Below are positions 36,303 to 45,692 of a DNA stretch of 64,000 nt, one piece after another; positions within the stretch are counted from its first letter, which is position 1, and each line of letters opens with the position of its first letter. This stretch comes from Betaproteobacteria bacterium MOLA814 (GTDB lineage Bacteria; Pseudomonadota; Gammaproteobacteria; Burkholderiales; Burkholderiaceae_C), in NCBI GenBank assembly GCA_000496475.1, contig AYMW01000001.1, positions 627,348-691,347 of the forward strand. The letters run 5' to 3'. The notes under the pieces are model-generated. The model saw nothing but the letters and a program-made list of their open reading frames with translations, did no database searches and was not told the DNA's origin. The translations under genes and the position numbers were made by a program.

Positions 36303-36626
36303 TCAGCGCTCCAGAAACTGCAGCTTGTTCGGCACGTCCTTCCAATCTTCGGCGTCAGGTAGCGGCTTATGGGTCTTGGTGATCGTGGGCCACATCAGCG
36401 CAAGTTCTGCGTTCAACTTGATGAATGCTTGCTGATCGGCAGGTACGTCCTCGTCCGCAAAAATTGCGCTGACAGGACACTCAGGGACGCATACTGCGCA
36501 ATCGATGCACTCTTCTGGATCGATGGCCAAGAAATTGGCGCCCTCGTGAAAGCAGTCCACTGGGCACACATCAACGCAGTCCGTATAGCGGCACTTGACA
36601 CACGCATCTGTCACAACAAAAGTCAT
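36303..36626 (-). CDS. fdxA: 7Fe ferredoxin FdxA
   Basis: Cytoplasmic electron carrier of 107 aa with a [3Fe-4S] and a [4Fe-4S] cluster. Cysteines at 9, 12, 17, 21, 25 and 40, 43, 46, 50 ([18 protein letters not shown] and [11 protein letters not shown]). The C-terminus [25 protein letters not shown] is the usual FdxA tail. The start at 36626 (MTFVVTD) gives the standard length; upstream residues in the longer frame are not conserved. AGGA lies 11 bp upstream. In an Fe-S biogenesis operon it may supply electrons for cluster assembly or LipA. Confidence 0.92.
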   Translation of the reverse strand: MTFVVTDACVKCRYTDCVDVCPVDCFHEGANFLAIDPEECIDCAVCVPECPVSAIFADEDVPADQQAFIKLNAELALMWPTITKTHKPLPDAEDWKDVPNKLQFLER

Positions 36627-36750
36627 AGTTTTTTCATTCCTTCTGAACGTGGGAGCTCTGTTGTTAAGGTGACGGCAACTGGCGTCACCTAACAAGCCTG
36701 CACTTACATCAACATTGGTATCAGGATTGACGCTGGCTGTTCAGTCACAC

Positions 36751-37311
36751 TTAGACAGCTATAACGTCCATGTCAGGTTCAATCGCTCGAACCAAGTTCT
36801 CGATGCCCCTGAGGGTGCCAGATATTGAGCTTGGGCAGGTACCGCAAGCGCCTTGGTAATGCACGCTGAGCTGGTTGCCGTCAAGCGCTACAACGTGCAG
36901 ATCTCCACCGTCGCTTTTCAGATAAGGGCGGATCTGCGCGTCCAGCAGCGTGTTGATCGCATCGAGGCGGATTTGATCTGCCTCGCACAGCGCATCAATC
37001 GATGCACGGGCTGCAAACACAGCCGCAGCAGATTGCGCTTGGGCCGCAGGAGCTGCTCGAATAGGTACCGCCACCAAACGCACCAACACCGGCCAATCGG
37101 CACCGCCGTCTTGTGTCACTGTGAGCCATTTATCAACATAGAACACATTGCTGACATGGGCAATGTTGAACAAGGCACTGGCCAGCTCATCGTCTTTCGC
37201 CTGATCAGCGTTCTCGTACGAGTGCGACACACCCCAAGTCAGCGGCTCGACTAGGGTGAACTTCACCGCGTTGGGGTTGGGCGTGTCTTCAATATCTACA
37301 ATTTTTGGCAT
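36751..37311 (-). CDS. Nfu-type Fe-S scaffold/carrier (Nfu N-domain plus NifU C-domain)
   Basis: Protein of 186 aa. Nfu N-terminal domain about 1-90 (EDTPNPNAVKFTLVEPL, NVFYVDKWLTVTQ), linker, then NifU-like C-terminal domain about 113-186 with the cluster-binding CxxC C156/C159 (ACGTCPSS) and LKSDGGDLHVV. Nfu proteins carry [4Fe-4S] clusters to targets such as LipA. It lies between the glutaredoxin and ferredoxin genes. It serves as the intact reference for the Nfu half of the chimera at 34158. Confidence 0.88.
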   Translation of the reverse strand: MPKIVDIEDTPNPNAVKFTLVEPLTWGVSHSYENADQAKDDELASALFNIAHVSNVFYVDKWLTVTQDGGADWPVLVRLVAVPIRAAPAAQAQSAAAVFAARASIDALCEADQIRLDAINTLLDAQIRPYLKSDGGDLHVVALDGNQLSVHYQGACGTCPSSISGTLRGIENLVRAIEPDMDVIAV

Positions 37312-37413
37312 TGTCAGTTCCTTATAGCGGGTTCAATCTCTTGCTGTAAATAGTGCGGTCAGTGCAACGGCTGCAGTTGGTGCGTACCAACCTGACAACA
37401 CATGTCACAGCCA

Positions 37414-37731
37414 TCAAACTGGGGTAGAACCAATCAACTGTTGCAACTCGCCTTGCTGATACATCTCATGCACGATATCGGCACCGCCAACAAACTCACC
37501 ATTAAAGTAGAGTTGCGGCACGGTTGGCCAGCTGCTGTACACCTTGATACCGTCACGCATAACCGGGTCTGACAGGACGTCCACATGGGTCAAGTCCGAC
37601 ACACCACAGGCCTCAAGCAACTGCACTGTTGCACCGGAAAAGCCACACTGAGGAAACTGGGGCGTCCCTTTCATGTACAGCACGACCCTGTTGGTGGCGA
37701 TCTGATGGCGAATGGTGTCTTGTATGGTCAT
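37414..37731 (-). CDS. grxD: Monothiol glutaredoxin (Grx4/GrxD type)
   Basis: Protein of 105 aa with the CGFS active site at about residues 29-32 (PQCGFSGATVQLL), WPTVPQLYFNGEFVGGADIV, and the LYMKGTPQFPQ start typical of Grx4. CGFS glutaredoxins bind [2Fe-2S] clusters, often as a heterocomplex with BolA, whose gene is 14 bp upstream in the operon. The start at 37731 has GGAG six bases upstream; the longer frame adds only METT. Confidence 0.9.
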   Translation of the reverse strand: MTIQDTIRHQIATNRVVLYMKGTPQFPQCGFSGATVQLLEACGVSDLTHVDVLSDPVMRDGIKVYSSWPTVPQLYFNGEFVGGADIVHEMYQQGELQQLIGSTPV

Positions 37732-37745
37732 TGTTGTCTCCAACG

Positions 37746-37994
37746 TTATTTAACAGGTGTTTGTGTCCAGGCGACGGGCGTGAATGTGCGCATTGCCAGC
37801 GCATGGATTTCAGAGCGCATGCGATCACCTAGGGCCACATACACCAACTGGTGCTGCTGCACCTTGGTCTTGTCAGTGAAATGCGAACTGACAACCACCG
37901 CCTCAAAATGCTGGCCATCATCGCCCAGCACTTCAACGTGGTCGCAGGGTAAGCCCTCCATGATGTAGTGTCGTAGTTGATTGGCTGTCAGCAT
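37746..37994 (-). CDS. bolA: BolA/IbaG-family protein
   Basis: Small (82 aa) BolA-fold protein with HVEVLGDDGQHFEAVVVSSHF and RMRSEIHALAMRTFTPVAW near the end. BolA-type proteins pair with CGFS glutaredoxins to handle [2Fe-2S] clusters. The gene order bolA-grx supports that partnership. The start at 37994 (MLTANQL) is preceded by AGGA at a good distance; the extra 46 upstream residues of the longer frame are a shadow of sufU. Whether it is the BolA or the IbaG type cannot be settled here. Confidence 0.85.
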   Translation of the reverse strand: MLTANQLRHYIMEGLPCDHVEVLGDDGQHFEAVVVSSHFTDKTKVQQHQLVYVALGDRMRSEIHALAMRTFTPVAWTQTPVK

Positions 37995-38023
37995 CTTGTT
38001 TCCTAAGTGGTTGGGCTGTGGCA

Positions 38024-38512
38024 TCACACAACCCCGTTGGGTGCGGGTCGAAGGTCGGCGTTGGTTTCCGTCGAGGCACTGGCCTGCGAATTGAATGCGG
38101 CATGCAAGGTGTGCCACGGTAGGATTGCGCATTTAACGCGTGTTGGTAAATCGGATACACCGGCAAACACCGCTAGACGGCCGATATGATTCGGGCTGTT
38201 GAGGTCGAGTTTTCCAGTGGCCATGGCCAGAAATTCTTGAATCAGAATCTCAGCTTTTTCACGTGTTTGTCCTTTTACAGCAACCGTCATCATCGACGCA
38301 GAGGCCTTGCAAATCGCACAGGACTCGCCTTCAAACGCGATGCAGTCTATGCACTCACTGTCTAGACTGAGTGACACGCTGATGTGATCGCCACACAAAG
38401 GGTTATGACCCACCGCATGGTGACTCGCATTGACCAGTGGGCCAAAGTTACGTGGTTTTTTGTTGTGGTCAAGAATGACCTCTTGGTACAACGATGTAGA
38501 AGTGTTCATCAT
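38024..38512 (-). CDS. sufU: SufU/IscU-like Fe-S scaffold or sulfurtransferase
   Basis: Protein of 162 aa. Key residues: C40 and D42 in NPLCGDHI, C65 and C68 in GESCAICKASASMM, C128 in RVKCAILPWHTL. This pattern and the insert before the last cysteine are those of SufU, which takes sulfur from SufS. The C-terminal 25 residues (SQASASTETNADLRPAPNGVV) look like a disordered extension. Its start overlaps the sufS stop by 4 bp. SufU with SufBCD is more usual in Gram-positive bacteria than in enterobacteria, where SufE does the job. Confidence 0.88.
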   Translation of the reverse strand: MMNTSTSLYQEVILDHNKKPRNFGPLVNASHHAVGHNPLCGDHISVSLSLDSECIDCIAFEGESCAICKASASMMTVAVKGQTREKAEILIQEFLAMATGKLDLNSPNHIGRLAVFAGVSDLPTRVKCAILPWHTLHAAFNSQASASTETNADLRPAPNGVV

Positions 38513-39825
38513 GCAAACACCTGTTGAACATCGCGAATACCGCCAATCAACACATCAACTTCATCCAACGTGTTGTAAAAGGCAAATGAAGCGCGCGAGG
38601 TCGCAGGGACATTAAAACGCTGCATAACCGGCTGCGCGCAATGGTGACCCGTGCGAACCGCCACACCTGCCTGGTTCAGCAGGGTTCCGACATCGTGCGG
38701 GTGCACACCGTCGACGGTAAAAGATATGACCGCGGCCTTGTTTTGGGCAGTCCCAATGATACGTACACCAGGCATATTTGTCATCTGAGAGGTCGCGTAT
38801 TTGAGCAATTCGGCCTCATGCGCCGCCACGTTGTGCATGCCGATGGCTGACATGTAATCGACCGCTGCGGCAAGCCCTACCGCAGCGGCTATGGGCGGCG
38901 TACCAGCTTCGAACTTATACGGAATGGTGTTGTAAGTGGTTTTTTCGAAGGTCACCGACAAAATCATGTCGCCCCCCCCTTTGAAAGGCTGCATTTTTTC
39001 AAGTAAGGACGCCTTGCCATACAAAATACCAATACCTGTTGGGCCACACAATTTGTGCCCCGAAAAGGTGTAAAAGTCGCAGTCCAAATCTTGTACATCA
39101 ACCTGCATGTGCGGCGTTGCCTGCGCACCATCTACCAACACGGGCGTACCGTTCGAATGCGCAAACGCGATCATCTCCTTGATTGGGTTGATACTGCCCA
39201 AGGCGTTCGATATGTGTGTCACACCAACCAGTTTGGTGCGCTCATTGAATAGCTTTTGATACGCATCGATCACCAGTTCGCCGGCGTCATTAACCGGTGC
39301 CACTCGAATACGTGCACCAGTTTCTTCAGCCAGCATTTGCCACGGCACGATGTTTGAATGGTGCTCGAGTGTGGTCAGAATGATCTCGTCGCCAGATTTG
39401 ATGAACTTTCGCCCGTAGCCGTGCATCACCAAGTTGATTGCATCTGTGGTGCCACTGGTAAAAATCACCTCGCGCTCTTCAGGCGCATTGATGAATTGCT
39501 GCAGTTTGCGCCTAGCTGCCTCGTAGGTAGCGGTCGCAGTCTCTGACAAATAATGCACGCCACGGTGTATGTTGGCGTGCTCGCTTGAGTGGTAGACAGC
39601 CAATCTGTCTATGACTTGTTGCGGCATTTGACTGGATGCCGCGTTGTCTAGGTAAACCAATGGCTTGCTGTCAACAAGCAGCTTCAAAATGGGGAAATCC
39701 CCGCGTATGCGTTCGACATCAAATGTGGGCGCCGCTGTTGTTTGGCCTGCTGCCGGCACGGCACATGCTGCCACACCCTGCGAGGGCAACGTTGCGGTGT
39801 TGGGTTCAGTCGTGATGGCGTTCAT
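38509..39825 (-). CDS. sufS: Cysteine desulfurase SufS
   Basis: PLP-dependent group II cysteine desulfurase, 438 aa, releasing sulfur from cysteine as an enzyme-bound persulfide. PLP lysine K258 (FSGHKLCGPTGIG), catalytic C396 in RTGHHCAQP, and the HRGVHYLSETAT block. An N-terminal extension of about 33 residues precedes the conserved FDVERIRGDFPIL. Such enzymes can also act as selenocysteine lyases, which may matter next to the selenium genes, though that is only a possibility. Overlaps with sufD and sufU by 4 bp at each end. Confidence 0.93.
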   Translation of the reverse strand: MNAITTEPNTATLPSQGVAACAVPAAGQTTAAPTFDVERIRGDFPILKLLVDSKPLVYLDNAASSQMPQQVIDRLAVYHSSEHANIHRGVHYLSETATATYEAARRKLQQFINAPEEREVIFTSGTTDAINLVMHGYGRKFIKSGDEIILTTLEHHSNIVPWQMLAEETGARIRVAPVNDAGELVIDAYQKLFNERTKLVGVTHISNALGSINPIKEMIAFAHSNGTPVLVDGAQATPHMQVDVQDLDCDFYTFSGHKLCGPTGIGILYGKASLLEKMQPFKGGGDMILSVTFEKTTYNTIPYKFEAGTPPIAAAVGLAAAVDYMSAIGMHNVAAHEAELLKYATSQMTNMPGVRIIGTAQNKAAVISFTVDGVHPHDVGTLLNQAGVAVRTGHHCAQPVMQRFNVPATSRASFAFYNTLDEVDVLIGGIRDVQQVFA

Positions 39826-41153
39826 AATTGACCACCGGTTTGTTCAAGCACGTTCGTCTCGAGCCGTCGCTTCAGTGATGCGACTGGAATAAGGGCTATG
39901 ATTTCTGCGCCGAAAGCGTAGGTCAACAAACTGCGAGCAGCACTGTCAGACAATCCACGACTCTTCAAATAAAAAACCTCGTCGTCGTCTAGCTGACCGA
40001 TGGTTGCGCCATGTGCGCATTTCACGTCGTCGGCAAAGATCTCAAGTTGTGGCTTGGTATCGATGTGGGCCTTACCGGACAACAGCAGATTGCGGTTCGA
40101 CTGAACTGAATCGGTGCGCTGCGCACCCTGGCGCACCACAATCTGGCCGTTGAATACAGCGTGAGCGCTTCCACCAACGATACATTTGTGCAGCTGACGG
40201 CTCACGCCGTGAGGCTGAACGTGGTCGATACACGTATTTGTATCGGCCAACTGATTGGTTGCGATCAATGTCAATCCATCGGCTGCACACTCGGCACCCT
40301 CGGCCATGGCCACCTCAAGGTTGTAACGCGAGATCCGTGCACCCAGCGTGACGCTGACCGATTGGTAATTGCTTGCCCGCCCAAGGGATACCGCACAGTT
40401 GGCAATATGGAACGCTTGACTACCCTCTTGCTGAATACGGATGTGGTTGATGCGCGCATTGTCTTCAAGTGCGATTTCAGTCACAGCGTTGGTGAAATAG
40501 ACGCCTTCTTGCCTGCCCGGTTGATCCAACACAACGTAATCCTCGACCACTGTCATGAGGCTGCCAGACTCTGCAACCACCAGACAACGGGGCGAAGTGA
40601 CAACACCTGTTTGTGTCGCAATGAACAGCAGATGAACCGGTGCTGACAGTGCCATGTTGCGTGGCATGACGACCACTGCCGCGTCACTCAAAAAGGCAGT
40701 GTTGAGCGCAGCGAACACCTCGTCACGAAACGTAACGAGGTGGCCAAGATGTGCGTCAATTGCAGCTGCGTGTGTGGTGAACACAGTGGGTAGGTTGGAC
40801 GCAACCAAGCCGCTGTCTGTCTCTACACTAGACAACTGCGGCGCATAGGTGCCGTCAACAAACACCAACCGAGTGCGGGCTTCTTCAATATACAAATGAG
40901 CGACGTCGGCGACGTCCAAACTGGTTGCGCTGCGTGCCGGTTTAAATGACTGCTTGGTCAGCTCCGCAATATCTGTAAAACGCCACGCCTCGTCGCGTAC
41001 AGTAGGCAACTCGAGATCATCCAGACGATGAACAGCTTCGGCCCGCAACGAGTTGATGCGCGCCAGTGGACTGGTCGGTAATTGGGCATGGTCTGCCAGC
41101 AGCGCACCAAGGTAATCCGCAACGGGTTGTCGAATTGAAGTCACTGTACTCAT
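39822..41153 (-). CDS. sufD: Fe-S cluster assembly protein SufD
   Basis: Protein of 443 aa with the SufB/SufD beta-helix fold, partner of SufB and SufC in the SufBC2D scaffold complex. Recognisable blocks: LPTVRDEAWRFTDIAELTKQSF near the N-terminus, LVVAESGSLMTVVEDYV, and the C-terminal EIFADDVKCAHGATIGQLDDDEVFYLKSRGLSDSAARSLLTYAFGAEI. The histidine in KCAHGATIG is the conserved SufD residue. Overlaps sufC and sufS by 4 bp each. Confidence 0.92.
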   Translation of the reverse strand: MSTVTSIRQPVADYLGALLADHAQLPTSPLARINSLRAEAVHRLDDLELPTVRDEAWRFTDIAELTKQSFKPARSATSLDVADVAHLYIEEARTRLVFVDGTYAPQLSSVETDSGLVASNLPTVFTTHAAAIDAHLGHLVTFRDEVFAALNTAFLSDAAVVVMPRNMALSAPVHLLFIATQTGVVTSPRCLVVAESGSLMTVVEDYVVLDQPGRQEGVYFTNAVTEIALEDNARINHIRIQQEGSQAFHIANCAVSLGRASNYQSVSVTLGARISRYNLEVAMAEGAECAADGLTLIATNQLADTNTCIDHVQPHGVSRQLHKCIVGGSAHAVFNGQIVVRQGAQRTDSVQSNRNLLLSGKAHIDTKPQLEIFADDVKCAHGATIGQLDDDEVFYLKSRGLSDSAARSLLTYAFGAEIIALIPVASLKRRLETNVLEQTGGQL

Positions 41154-41956
41154 ACCTGTTCCTGTAAGGCATGCGTTTGGCTTGCTTGAAACTCGGCGCT
41201 GACCCAGTCGTAGCCACGTGCCTCGAGTTCAAGTGCCAACTCTTTACCGCCAGTTTTGATAATGCGACCAGCCTCCATGACATGCACAAAGTCTGGCACG
41301 ATGTAATTGAGCAGCCGCTGGTAGTGCGTTACCAGCACCATGGCGCTGTTCTGATTGGCGAGCTGGTTGACGCCCTGAGAAACCACCCTGAGCGCATCTA
41401 TATCTAAACCAGAATCTGTTTCATCGAGTACCGCTAAGCGCGGCTCTAACAGCGCCATTTGTAAAATTTCGTTGCGTTTTTTCTCACCGCCAGAAAAACC
41501 TTCGTTGACACTGCGGTCAAGAAAATCAGGGCTCATCTCGAGTAATTTCATCTTGTCGCGCACGTGGTCGTCGAACTCCAGCGGGTCAAGCTCTTCCCGA
41601 CCGCGCTGAGCTTGTACGGTGTTGTAGCTGAGGCGAAGAAATTGGCTGTTGGCGACACCGGGTATCTCAATTGGGTATTGAAAGGCCAAGAAAATACCCG
41701 CACGGGCACGCTCCTCAGGGGCAAGCTCAAACAAATTATTGCCCTCGAACAACACGCTACCACCTGTTACTTCGTAAGCCGTATGACCCGCCAGAACCTT
41801 TGCGAACGTGCTTTTCCCCGAGCCGTTTGGCCCCATGATCGCGTGCACTTCTCCACTTTTTACGGTGAGGTCTAGACCTTGAATGATCTCAATGCCATTC
41901 ACGGTTGCACGCAGTCCGCGCACTTCAAGTATGTTGTTGCTGTCTGGGTAAATCAT
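41150..41956 (-). CDS. sufC: Fe-S cluster assembly ATPase SufC
   Basis: ABC-type ATPase of 268 aa that drives conformational change in SufBC2D. Walker [10 protein letters not shown], signature [16 protein letters not shown], Walker [17 protein letters not shown] (the SufC form, with a DETDSGLD signature), H-loop VTHYQRLL. The C-terminus is slightly extended ([14 protein letters not shown]). Overlaps sufB and sufD by 4 bp. Confidence 0.94.
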   Translation of the reverse strand: MIYPDSNNILEVRGLRATVNGIEIIQGLDLTVKSGEVHAIMGPNGSGKSTFAKVLAGHTAYEVTGGSVLFEGNNLFELAPEERARAGIFLAFQYPIEIPGVANSQFLRLSYNTVQAQRGREELDPLEFDDHVRDKMKLLEMSPDFLDRSVNEGFSGGEKKRNEILQMALLEPRLAVLDETDSGLDIDALRVVSQGVNQLANQNSAMVLVTHYQRLLNYIVPDFVHVMEAGRIIKTGGKELALELEARGYDWVSAEFQASQTHALQEQV

Positions 41957-43389
41957 CCGACACTGCCTTCTAGTTTGAAACTCAGGAGATTGGTTGCCTC
42001 AACAGCAAACTCCATCGGTAATTGTTGAAATACATCCTTGCAAAACCCGTTGATGATCATCGACACAGCGGCTTCCGCACTCACGCCACGCTGCGCAAAA
42101 TAGAACAACTGGTCCTCGCCAATCTTTGAGGTTGAGGCCTCGTGCTCGACCTGGGCGGTGTTGTTGCGCACTTGGATATAGGGGAAGGTGTTGGCGCCAG
42201 ACTGGTCGCCAATCAGCATCGAGTCACATTGCGAATAATTACGGGCATTGGCCGCGGTTGGTGTCATTCTGACCAAGCCTCGGTAGCTGTTGCTCGAACG
42301 GCCGGCTGAAATCCCTTTGCTAACGATGGTGCTGCGGGTGTTTTTGCCGATGTGGATCATCTTGGTGCCGGTGTCGGCTTGCTGCAAGTGGTTGGTCACT
42401 GCAACTGAATAAAACTCACCCACCGAGTTATCGCCACGCAACACGACAGATGGGTATTTCCAAGTGATCGCTGACCCTGTTTCAACTTGGGTCCACGAAA
42501 TACGCGAGTTAACACCTTTAGCCAAACCACGCTTGGTGACAAAATTAAACACACCACCGACGCCATTTTCATCACCGGCGTACCAATTCTGCACCGTTGA
42601 GTACTTGATATCGGCGTTGTCGAGTGCTACCAGCTCGACCACCGCTGCATGCAACTGGTTGGAGCTGAATGCTGGCGCCGTACAGCCCTCTAGATACGAC
42701 ACAGAAGCCCCTTCTTCAGCAATGATGAGGGTGCGTTCGAACTGGCCCGTCTCTTCGGTATTGATACGGAAATAGGTCGACAAATCCATTGGACACTTGA
42801 CACCCTTAGGGATGAAGCAGAACGAGCCATCGGTGAAAACCGCTGAGTTCAGCGCTGCATAAAAGTTATCGCCGCTTGGTATGACAGTGCCCAGGTACTT
42901 TTGCACCAACTCGGGATGCTCCAGCACGGCTTCAGACATAGAGCAGAAAATAATCCCAACTTCAGCCAGCTTGTGTTTGTAGGTGGTCGCCACCGATACG
43001 CTGTCAAAAATAACATCCACTGCGACACCGGCAAGCGCCATGCGCTCATGCAGCGGTACGCCAAGTTTTTCAAAGGTGCGCAGCAATTCAGGATCGACAT
43101 CGTCCATGCTGTTCAACTTTGGCTTTTGCTTGGGAGACGCGTAATAGCTGATCTCCTGCAAGTTGATCTTTGGATAATGAACATTGGCCCACGTAGGCTC
43201 TGTCATGTTCAGCCAGGCGGCATACGACTTAAGCCGAAACTCAAGCAGCCACTCGGGTTCGTTCTTCTTGGCTGAAATCATCCGTATGGTGTTTTCATTC
43301 AACCCTTTGGGCGACACGTCAGACTCAATGTCCGAGACAAAACCATGCTTGTACGGTTGGTTGACGATGTTTTGTATTGCTTCGCTCAT
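41953..43389 (-). CDS. sufB: Fe-S cluster assembly protein SufB
   Basis: Scaffold protein of 478 aa on which the nascent cluster forms. The blocks [46 protein letters not shown], and [23 protein letters not shown] carry the conserved cysteines of Suf[27 protein letters not shown] is near the C-terminus. It starts 15 bp after the erpA stop. The family length is normal. Confidence 0.95.
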   Translation of the reverse strand: MSEAIQNIVNQPYKHGFVSDIESDVSPKGLNENTIRMISAKKNEPEWLLEFRLKSYAAWLNMTEPTWANVHYPKINLQEISYYASPKQKPKLNSMDDVDPELLRTFEKLGVPLHERMALAGVAVDVIFDSVSVATTYKHKLAEVGIIFCSMSEAVLEHPELVQKYLGTVIPSGDNFYAALNSAVFTDGSFCFIPKGVKCPMDLSTYFRINTEETGQFERTLIIAEEGASVSYLEGCTAPAFSSNQLHAAVVELVALDNADIKYSTVQNWYAGDENGVGGVFNFVTKRGLAKGVNSRISWTQVETGSAITWKYPSVVLRGDNSVGEFYSVAVTNHLQQADTGTKMIHIGKNTRSTIVSKGISAGRSSNSYRGLVRMTPTAANARNYSQCDSMLIGDQSGANTFPYIQVRNNTAQVEHEASTSKIGEDQLFYFAQRGVSAEAAVSMIINGFCKDVFQQLPMEFAVEATNLLSFKLEGSVG

Positions 43390-43404
43390 GTGATGGCTCC
43401 TAAA

Positions 43405-43773
43405 TTAAGCTGAGAAAGACGAGCCGCAGCCGCAGGTAGACGTCGCACCCGGGTTGTTTTTGATGATGAACTGCGCACCCTGTAAATCGTCTTTGTAGTC
43501 AATTTCTGCACCAACCAGATACTGGTAGCTCATGGCATCAACCAACAACGAGACGCCGTTCTTCTGCATTGTTGTGTCGTCATCATTGGCAATTTCGTCA
43601 AACGTAAACCCATAAGAAAAGCCCGAGCAACCACCACCCTGAACAAAAACCCGCAGTTTCAATTCAGGATTACCTTCATCGGCAATTAAATCTGCGACTT
43701 TGGCCGCTGCGCTGTCGGTAAAGATCAATGCTGCGGGCATTTCGAAATCGGTAGGATCAGCAACTGTGCTCAT
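43405..43773 (-). CDS. erpA: A-type Fe-S carrier ErpA
   Basis: Cluster carrier of 122 aa, delivering [4Fe-4S] clusters to apoproteins. The three ligand cysteines are C49 ([11 protein letters not shown]), C114 and C116 (STCGCGSSF). [23 protein letters not shown] is a typical ErpA stretch. Unusually, erpA lies inside a suf operon and next to iscA, with a 4-bp overlap. The N-terminal ten residues are variable, as in the family. Confidence 0.9.
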   Translation of the reverse strand: MSTVADPTDFEMPAALIFTDSAAAKVADLIADEGNPELKLRVFVQGGGCSGFSYGFTFDEIANDDDTTMQKNGVSLLVDAMSYQYLVGAEIDYKDDLQGAQFIIKNNPGATSTCGCGSSFSA

Positions 43774-44135
43774 GACGCAGTCCCTGTGGTCGCGGTATCA
43801 GGCAATGTTTTTTTTACGTTGAAGCTTTCGCCACAACCGCATTCGTTGTCGACATTGGGATTGTCAAATTTGAACATTTGTTTGAGACCTTCCGTGACAA
43901 AGTCAATGCGTGAGCCATCCAGAAACACCAAGCTCTTGGCGTCCACCAACACACGGGCGCCATGCGATTCAAAACTGTGGTCGGTCGGCTTGATGTCTTC
44001 GGCAATATCGAATGTATGCGCCAGGCCGGTACAACCCACTGTTTTGACACCGATGCGCAGGGCAATACCTTTGCCATGTTTTGCAAGCTGGCTCTGAATC
44101 TGTTTTGCCGCATTTTCAGTCAAGGTAATTGCCAT
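43770..44135 (-). CDS. iscA: A-type Fe-S carrier IscA-like
   Basis: Second A-type carrier, 121 aa, first gene of the long minus-strand operon. Ligand cysteines C35 (VGCTGLAH), C99 and C101 ([11 protein letters not shown]). [18 protein letters not shown] and [11 protein letters not shown] place it with IscA rather than ErpA. Its C-terminal [14 protein letters not shown] is an extra tail. Having IscA and ErpA adjacent within suf suggests this operon is the main Fe-S system. The promoter lies in 44136-44260. Confidence 0.88.
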   Translation of the reverse strand: MAITLTENAAKQIQSQLAKHGKGIALRIGVKTVGCTGLAHTFDIAEDIKPTDHSFESHGARVLVDAKSLVFLDGSRIDFVTEGLKQMFKFDNPNVDNECGCGESFNVKKTLPDTATTGTAS

Positions 44136-44190
44136 GATTTAGACTCCAAAGTAACCAAATAGAACGGTAATACTAGCAATATAAAAAGAA

Positions 44191-44220
44191 ATATAGTTTC
44201 GAAACAATATTACATTATTG
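44191..44220 (-). promoter_or_regulatory. Palindromic operator/promoter region of the suf operon
   Basis: ATATAGTTTCGAAACAATAT (44191-44210) is a palindrome apart from one symmetric pair. It overlaps CAATA..TATTG (44205-44220). On the minus strand TTGTTT, about 17 bp before TTATAT, could be a promoter, so a bound regulator would block or contact RNA polymerase. The likely binder is the divergent MarR-type protein. No clear IscR consensus was recognised. Confidence 0.55.
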
Positions 44221-44615
44221 TTTGTAAGGTTTCTAAAAGCTACTATTTTGCATCGAATAGGTTACAGTTCTCGCATGCACACAAGACAGCTTCCACCGTA
44301 CCCAGTTGGTGGCTTGCGACAGCTTGCAGTGAGCAATTAACGGCTTCAGTGGTCTCAGCTTGAGGGACGTCATAACCCCAATAACGTGACACAGTACTTT
44401 AGAAAAATACGTGACTGTGTTGCTCTTAGGTACCCTCACATCCCAAGATCAACCATGCGTCGTTGCTCAAACCACTTTCAATGTGCTGGTCCTCTTGAAG
44501 GCTTTCGTTTCACGGTGCAAGGTCAAAACACGTGTGATGGGTACACTCTTATATGGTCTGATTCTTGTGATCAGATGCGCTTCAGCGGTTGGTAACAGAT
44601 TTTGGGGGATCCCAC
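44221..44615. other. Intergenic region between suf operon and MarR-type gene
   Basis: About 395 bp without a supported gene; frames of 68-70 codons on both strands look spurious. It contains a small inverted repeat, TCTGAT (44557-44562) and ATCAGA (44570-44575), about 40 bp before the regulator start, which may be a second regulatory site. Confidence 0.35.
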
Positions 44616-45242
44616 ATGGCTAAAGAGATGAAGATGAACAGCCGCTCGATTGCGGAACTGGTCTTTCACTTGGGACGCATTGCGTCGGGCGAGGGACTTG
44701 CTGAAAATGTAACGCCAGCGCAATGGTCAGCGCTCAGATACTTTGCGCTGGCCAACCGCTTCTCGCGAACGCCGTCCGCTTTCGCCGCATTCCATGCAAC
44801 GACTCGAGGCACTGCTTCGCAGACTATAAAAAGCCTCGAAGCCCAAGGCTATCTGTCACGCATGCGCTCAGAGGATGACAAGCGCAGTGTGCAGCTTGTA
44901 CTGACCGACAAAGGGTTGGGTATCCTCGCAGACGATCCATTTGAATCTCTGGTTCGCGCCGCAGAGTCTTTACCCCCCTCTGTCCAAGGCCACTTCACAC
45001 AGGCGTTGCAACGCATGCTTGCGCAGGTGTCACGAGACAGAGGTAAGTCGCCTTTCGGTACCTGCATGTCGTGCCAGCAACTAGACAGTGGCGGCTGCAC
45101 CCCTGAGGAACAGGTGTCATATGCCTGCGGGTTCACCAAAGAGCCGTTGCACGCTAACGAACTTGACGGGGTGTGTATCAACTTCACGCCGGGAAAACCG
45201 GCGATAGTGCGCACCTCTGTCGCCGCTGCCGCGCCACGTTAG
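44616..45242 (+). CDS. MarR-family regulator with cysteine-rich C-terminus, candidate Fe-S-responsive regulator of suf
   Basis: Winged-helix protein of 208 aa, start at MAKEMK after a GGGGGAT ribosome site. MarR DNA-binding core about 35-105 (TASQTIKSLEAQGYLSRMRSEDDKRSVQLVLTDKG). The C-terminal 60 residues hold five cysteines, C150, C153, C161, C171 and C187 (TCMSC, GGC, YACGF, GVCINF). This pattern could bind an Fe-S cluster or zinc. Standing divergent from the suf operon, it is a good candidate for sensing Fe-S status and controlling that operon. The cluster binding is inference. Confidence 0.78.
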   Translation: MAKEMKMNSRSIAELVFHLGRIASGEGLAENVTPAQWSALRYFALANRFSRTPSAFAAFHATTRGTASQTIKSLEAQGYLSRMRSEDDKRSVQLVLTDKGLGILADDPFESLVRAAESLPPSVQGHFTQALQRMLAQVSRDRGKSPFGTCMSCQQLDSGGCTPEEQVSYACGFTKEPLHANELDGVCINFTPGKPAIVRTSVAAAAPR

Positions 45243-45445
45243 CCCTTGTCTGTGTGAGCGGTCGCCCCTAAGCGTGAGGAATGCCAATAACCGCCCGACC
45301 GAGAAAGCACGTGGTGCGCGTATCTCACAACGCCACATACCAAGAACACCAGTGCGGGGGTGTGATGTTGAGAACGTTGGTTGTACCACAGCCAACCACT
45401 TGTCACTCACGCGCTGGCAACTGCCAATGAGACCCCCCAGAAAAT

Positions 45446-45473
45446 TGGGAACTGGGAACTGGGAACTGGGAAC
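45446..45473 (+). repeat. Tandem heptamer repeat, four copies of TGGGAAC
   Basis: Four exact, contiguous TGGGAAC units. They lie in a gene-free stretch (45243-45692, about 450 bp) between the MarR-type gene and the convergent CaiB gene. A CA/CCA-rich patch follows. I see no gene or terminator elsewhere in that stretch. Confidence 0.8.
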
Positions 45474-45692
45474 ACCTGCACGGCTGCACACACCACCACC
45501 ACACGCACCCGTCTAGGGGCCGCACCCATACTACGCGATGACTGCACCAGATACGAAGAGCCGCAACCAACCCACATATCTAGGGTTGGTGCTTGGTGTC
45601 ACATCGCATCACAGAACTACACGTTGGCTACGCTGGCGTTGCAACCACTCGTCATCGCTGTAGGCTCGCGGTGGCATGCACGACAACGTCTG

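Noticed and set aside
44233..44439. 68-residue frame on the minus strand upstream of iscA
   Set aside because: No family resemblance, no ribosome site, and it lies within the expected promoter region.
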